In this document: piece by piece, positions 63,816 to 64,000 of the stretch
How the letters are laid out: each line of letters opens with the position of its first letter
Numbering within the stretch: the stretch's first letter is position 1
Made by a program: the position numbers and the translations under genes
Notes under the pieces: model-generated
Told to the model about the DNA's origin: nothing
Database searches by the model: none
What the model saw: only the letters and a program-made list of their open reading frames with translations
NCBI RefSeq assembly: GCF_023554105.1
Contig: NZ_JAMJWE010000015.1
Span: 1 to 64,000, forward strand
Direction: 5' to 3'
Length of the DNA stretch: 64,000 nt
From: Brucella sp. 21LCYQ03
GTDB taxonomy: Bacteria > Pseudomonadota > Alphaproteobacteria > Rhizobiales > Rhizobiaceae

Positions 63816-64000
63816 CTAACTACGATCACGAATAAAGGCTGCAGCTCTCTCGCCTATCATCATCGCCGGGGCGTTGGTGTGGGTGCCGATAATTGCAGGC
63901 ATGATCGAGGCGTCGGCGACGCGGAGCCTTCGCACACCTCGGACACGCAATCTTTCGTCGACGACCGAAGCCTCGTCGCTGCCCATCCGGCAGGTCCCGC
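63816..64000 (-). CDS. GMC-family oxidoreductase, C-terminal end only
   Basis: The minus strand at the window edge encodes the last 61 residues of a choline-dehydrogenase-like flavoprotein. [49 protein letters not shown] and a final RDRS are the classic GMC C-terminal signature. The rest lies beyond the window. It oxidises an alcohol with FAD; a link to the catabolic genes is unknown. Confidence 0.9.
   Translation of the reverse strand, partial: GTCRMGSDEASVVDERLRVRGVRRLRVADASIMPAIIGTHTNAPAMMIGERAAAFIRDRS

Overview
The window looks like accessory DNA from an alphaproteobacterium, probably of the order Hyphomicrobiales (Rhizobiaceae/Brucellaceae). The signs are the tRNA-fMet type, BepDE-like efflux genes, rhizobial-style etfBA, RIME-like palindromic repeats and an IS66 element of the type common in that group. 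It reads as the left part of an integrated catabolic island. The first 63 bases are the 3' part of a tRNA-fMet gene. A large serine recombinase sits directly behind it and its reading frame runs into the tRNA. No matching right-hand att copy was seen, so the island probably extends past the window or has lost that end.

Layout. 1-2000: tRNA-fMet, doubled att-like core, two terminators, recombinase and a small partner gene. 2330-6953: a TetR regulator with a perfect operator, then SDR, 3-ketosteroid-dehydrogenase-like flavoprotein and NDH-2. 7072-14724: RND efflux pump between two TetR regulators, then an unknown protein and a DUF900 lipoprotein hydrolase. 15296-18758: HxlR regulator with four small oxidoreductase/thioesterase genes, including a diverged 177-bp in-frame duplication. 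19180-29774: nine overlapping minus-strand genes encoding a CoA-transferase, a BadI-like ring hydrolase, an acyl-CoA ligase, hydratase, SDR, acyl-CoA dehydrogenase, two 3-hydroxyacyl-CoA dehydrogenases and a thiolase. This resembles the AliA/AliB/BadK/BadH/BadI logic for opening an alicyclic ring acid. 29874-33103: a PAS-containing sigma-54 activator and, divergent to it, a second rpoN. 33143-39816: alpha-methylacyl-CoA racemase, a second KSTD-like enzyme, VOC proteins, a Rieske oxygenase and its Rieske ferredoxin. 40192-42960: IS66. 42994-49211: porin, putidaredoxin-type ferredoxin and a Liv-type ABC importer. 49618-60948: MaoC / thiolase-like aldolase / DUF35 / ligase / ferredoxin reductase / MFS, then flavin monooxygenase / epoxide hydrolase / HpcH aldolase / aldo-keto reductase. 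61100-62805: etfBA. The right edge holds a decayed methyltransferase, a small ORF and the end of a GMC oxidoreductase.

The strongest observation is regulatory. Eight near-perfect sigma-54 (-24/-12) promoters, TGGCA(C/T)-N5-TTGC, lie at the heads of essentially every catabolic and uptake unit between 28 and 61 kb. Seven of them are followed by G. One of them precedes the island's own rpoN. The island therefore appears to carry its own sigma factor, its own activator and a complete set of target promoters, serving uptake (porin, ABC, MFS), ring oxidation (Rieske, KSTD, flavin monooxygenase), side-chain retro-aldol cleavage and CoA-dependent ring opening. The gene content suggests a cyclic isoprenoid-, steroid- or alicyclic-acid-like substrate. 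The actual substrate cannot be read from the sequence.
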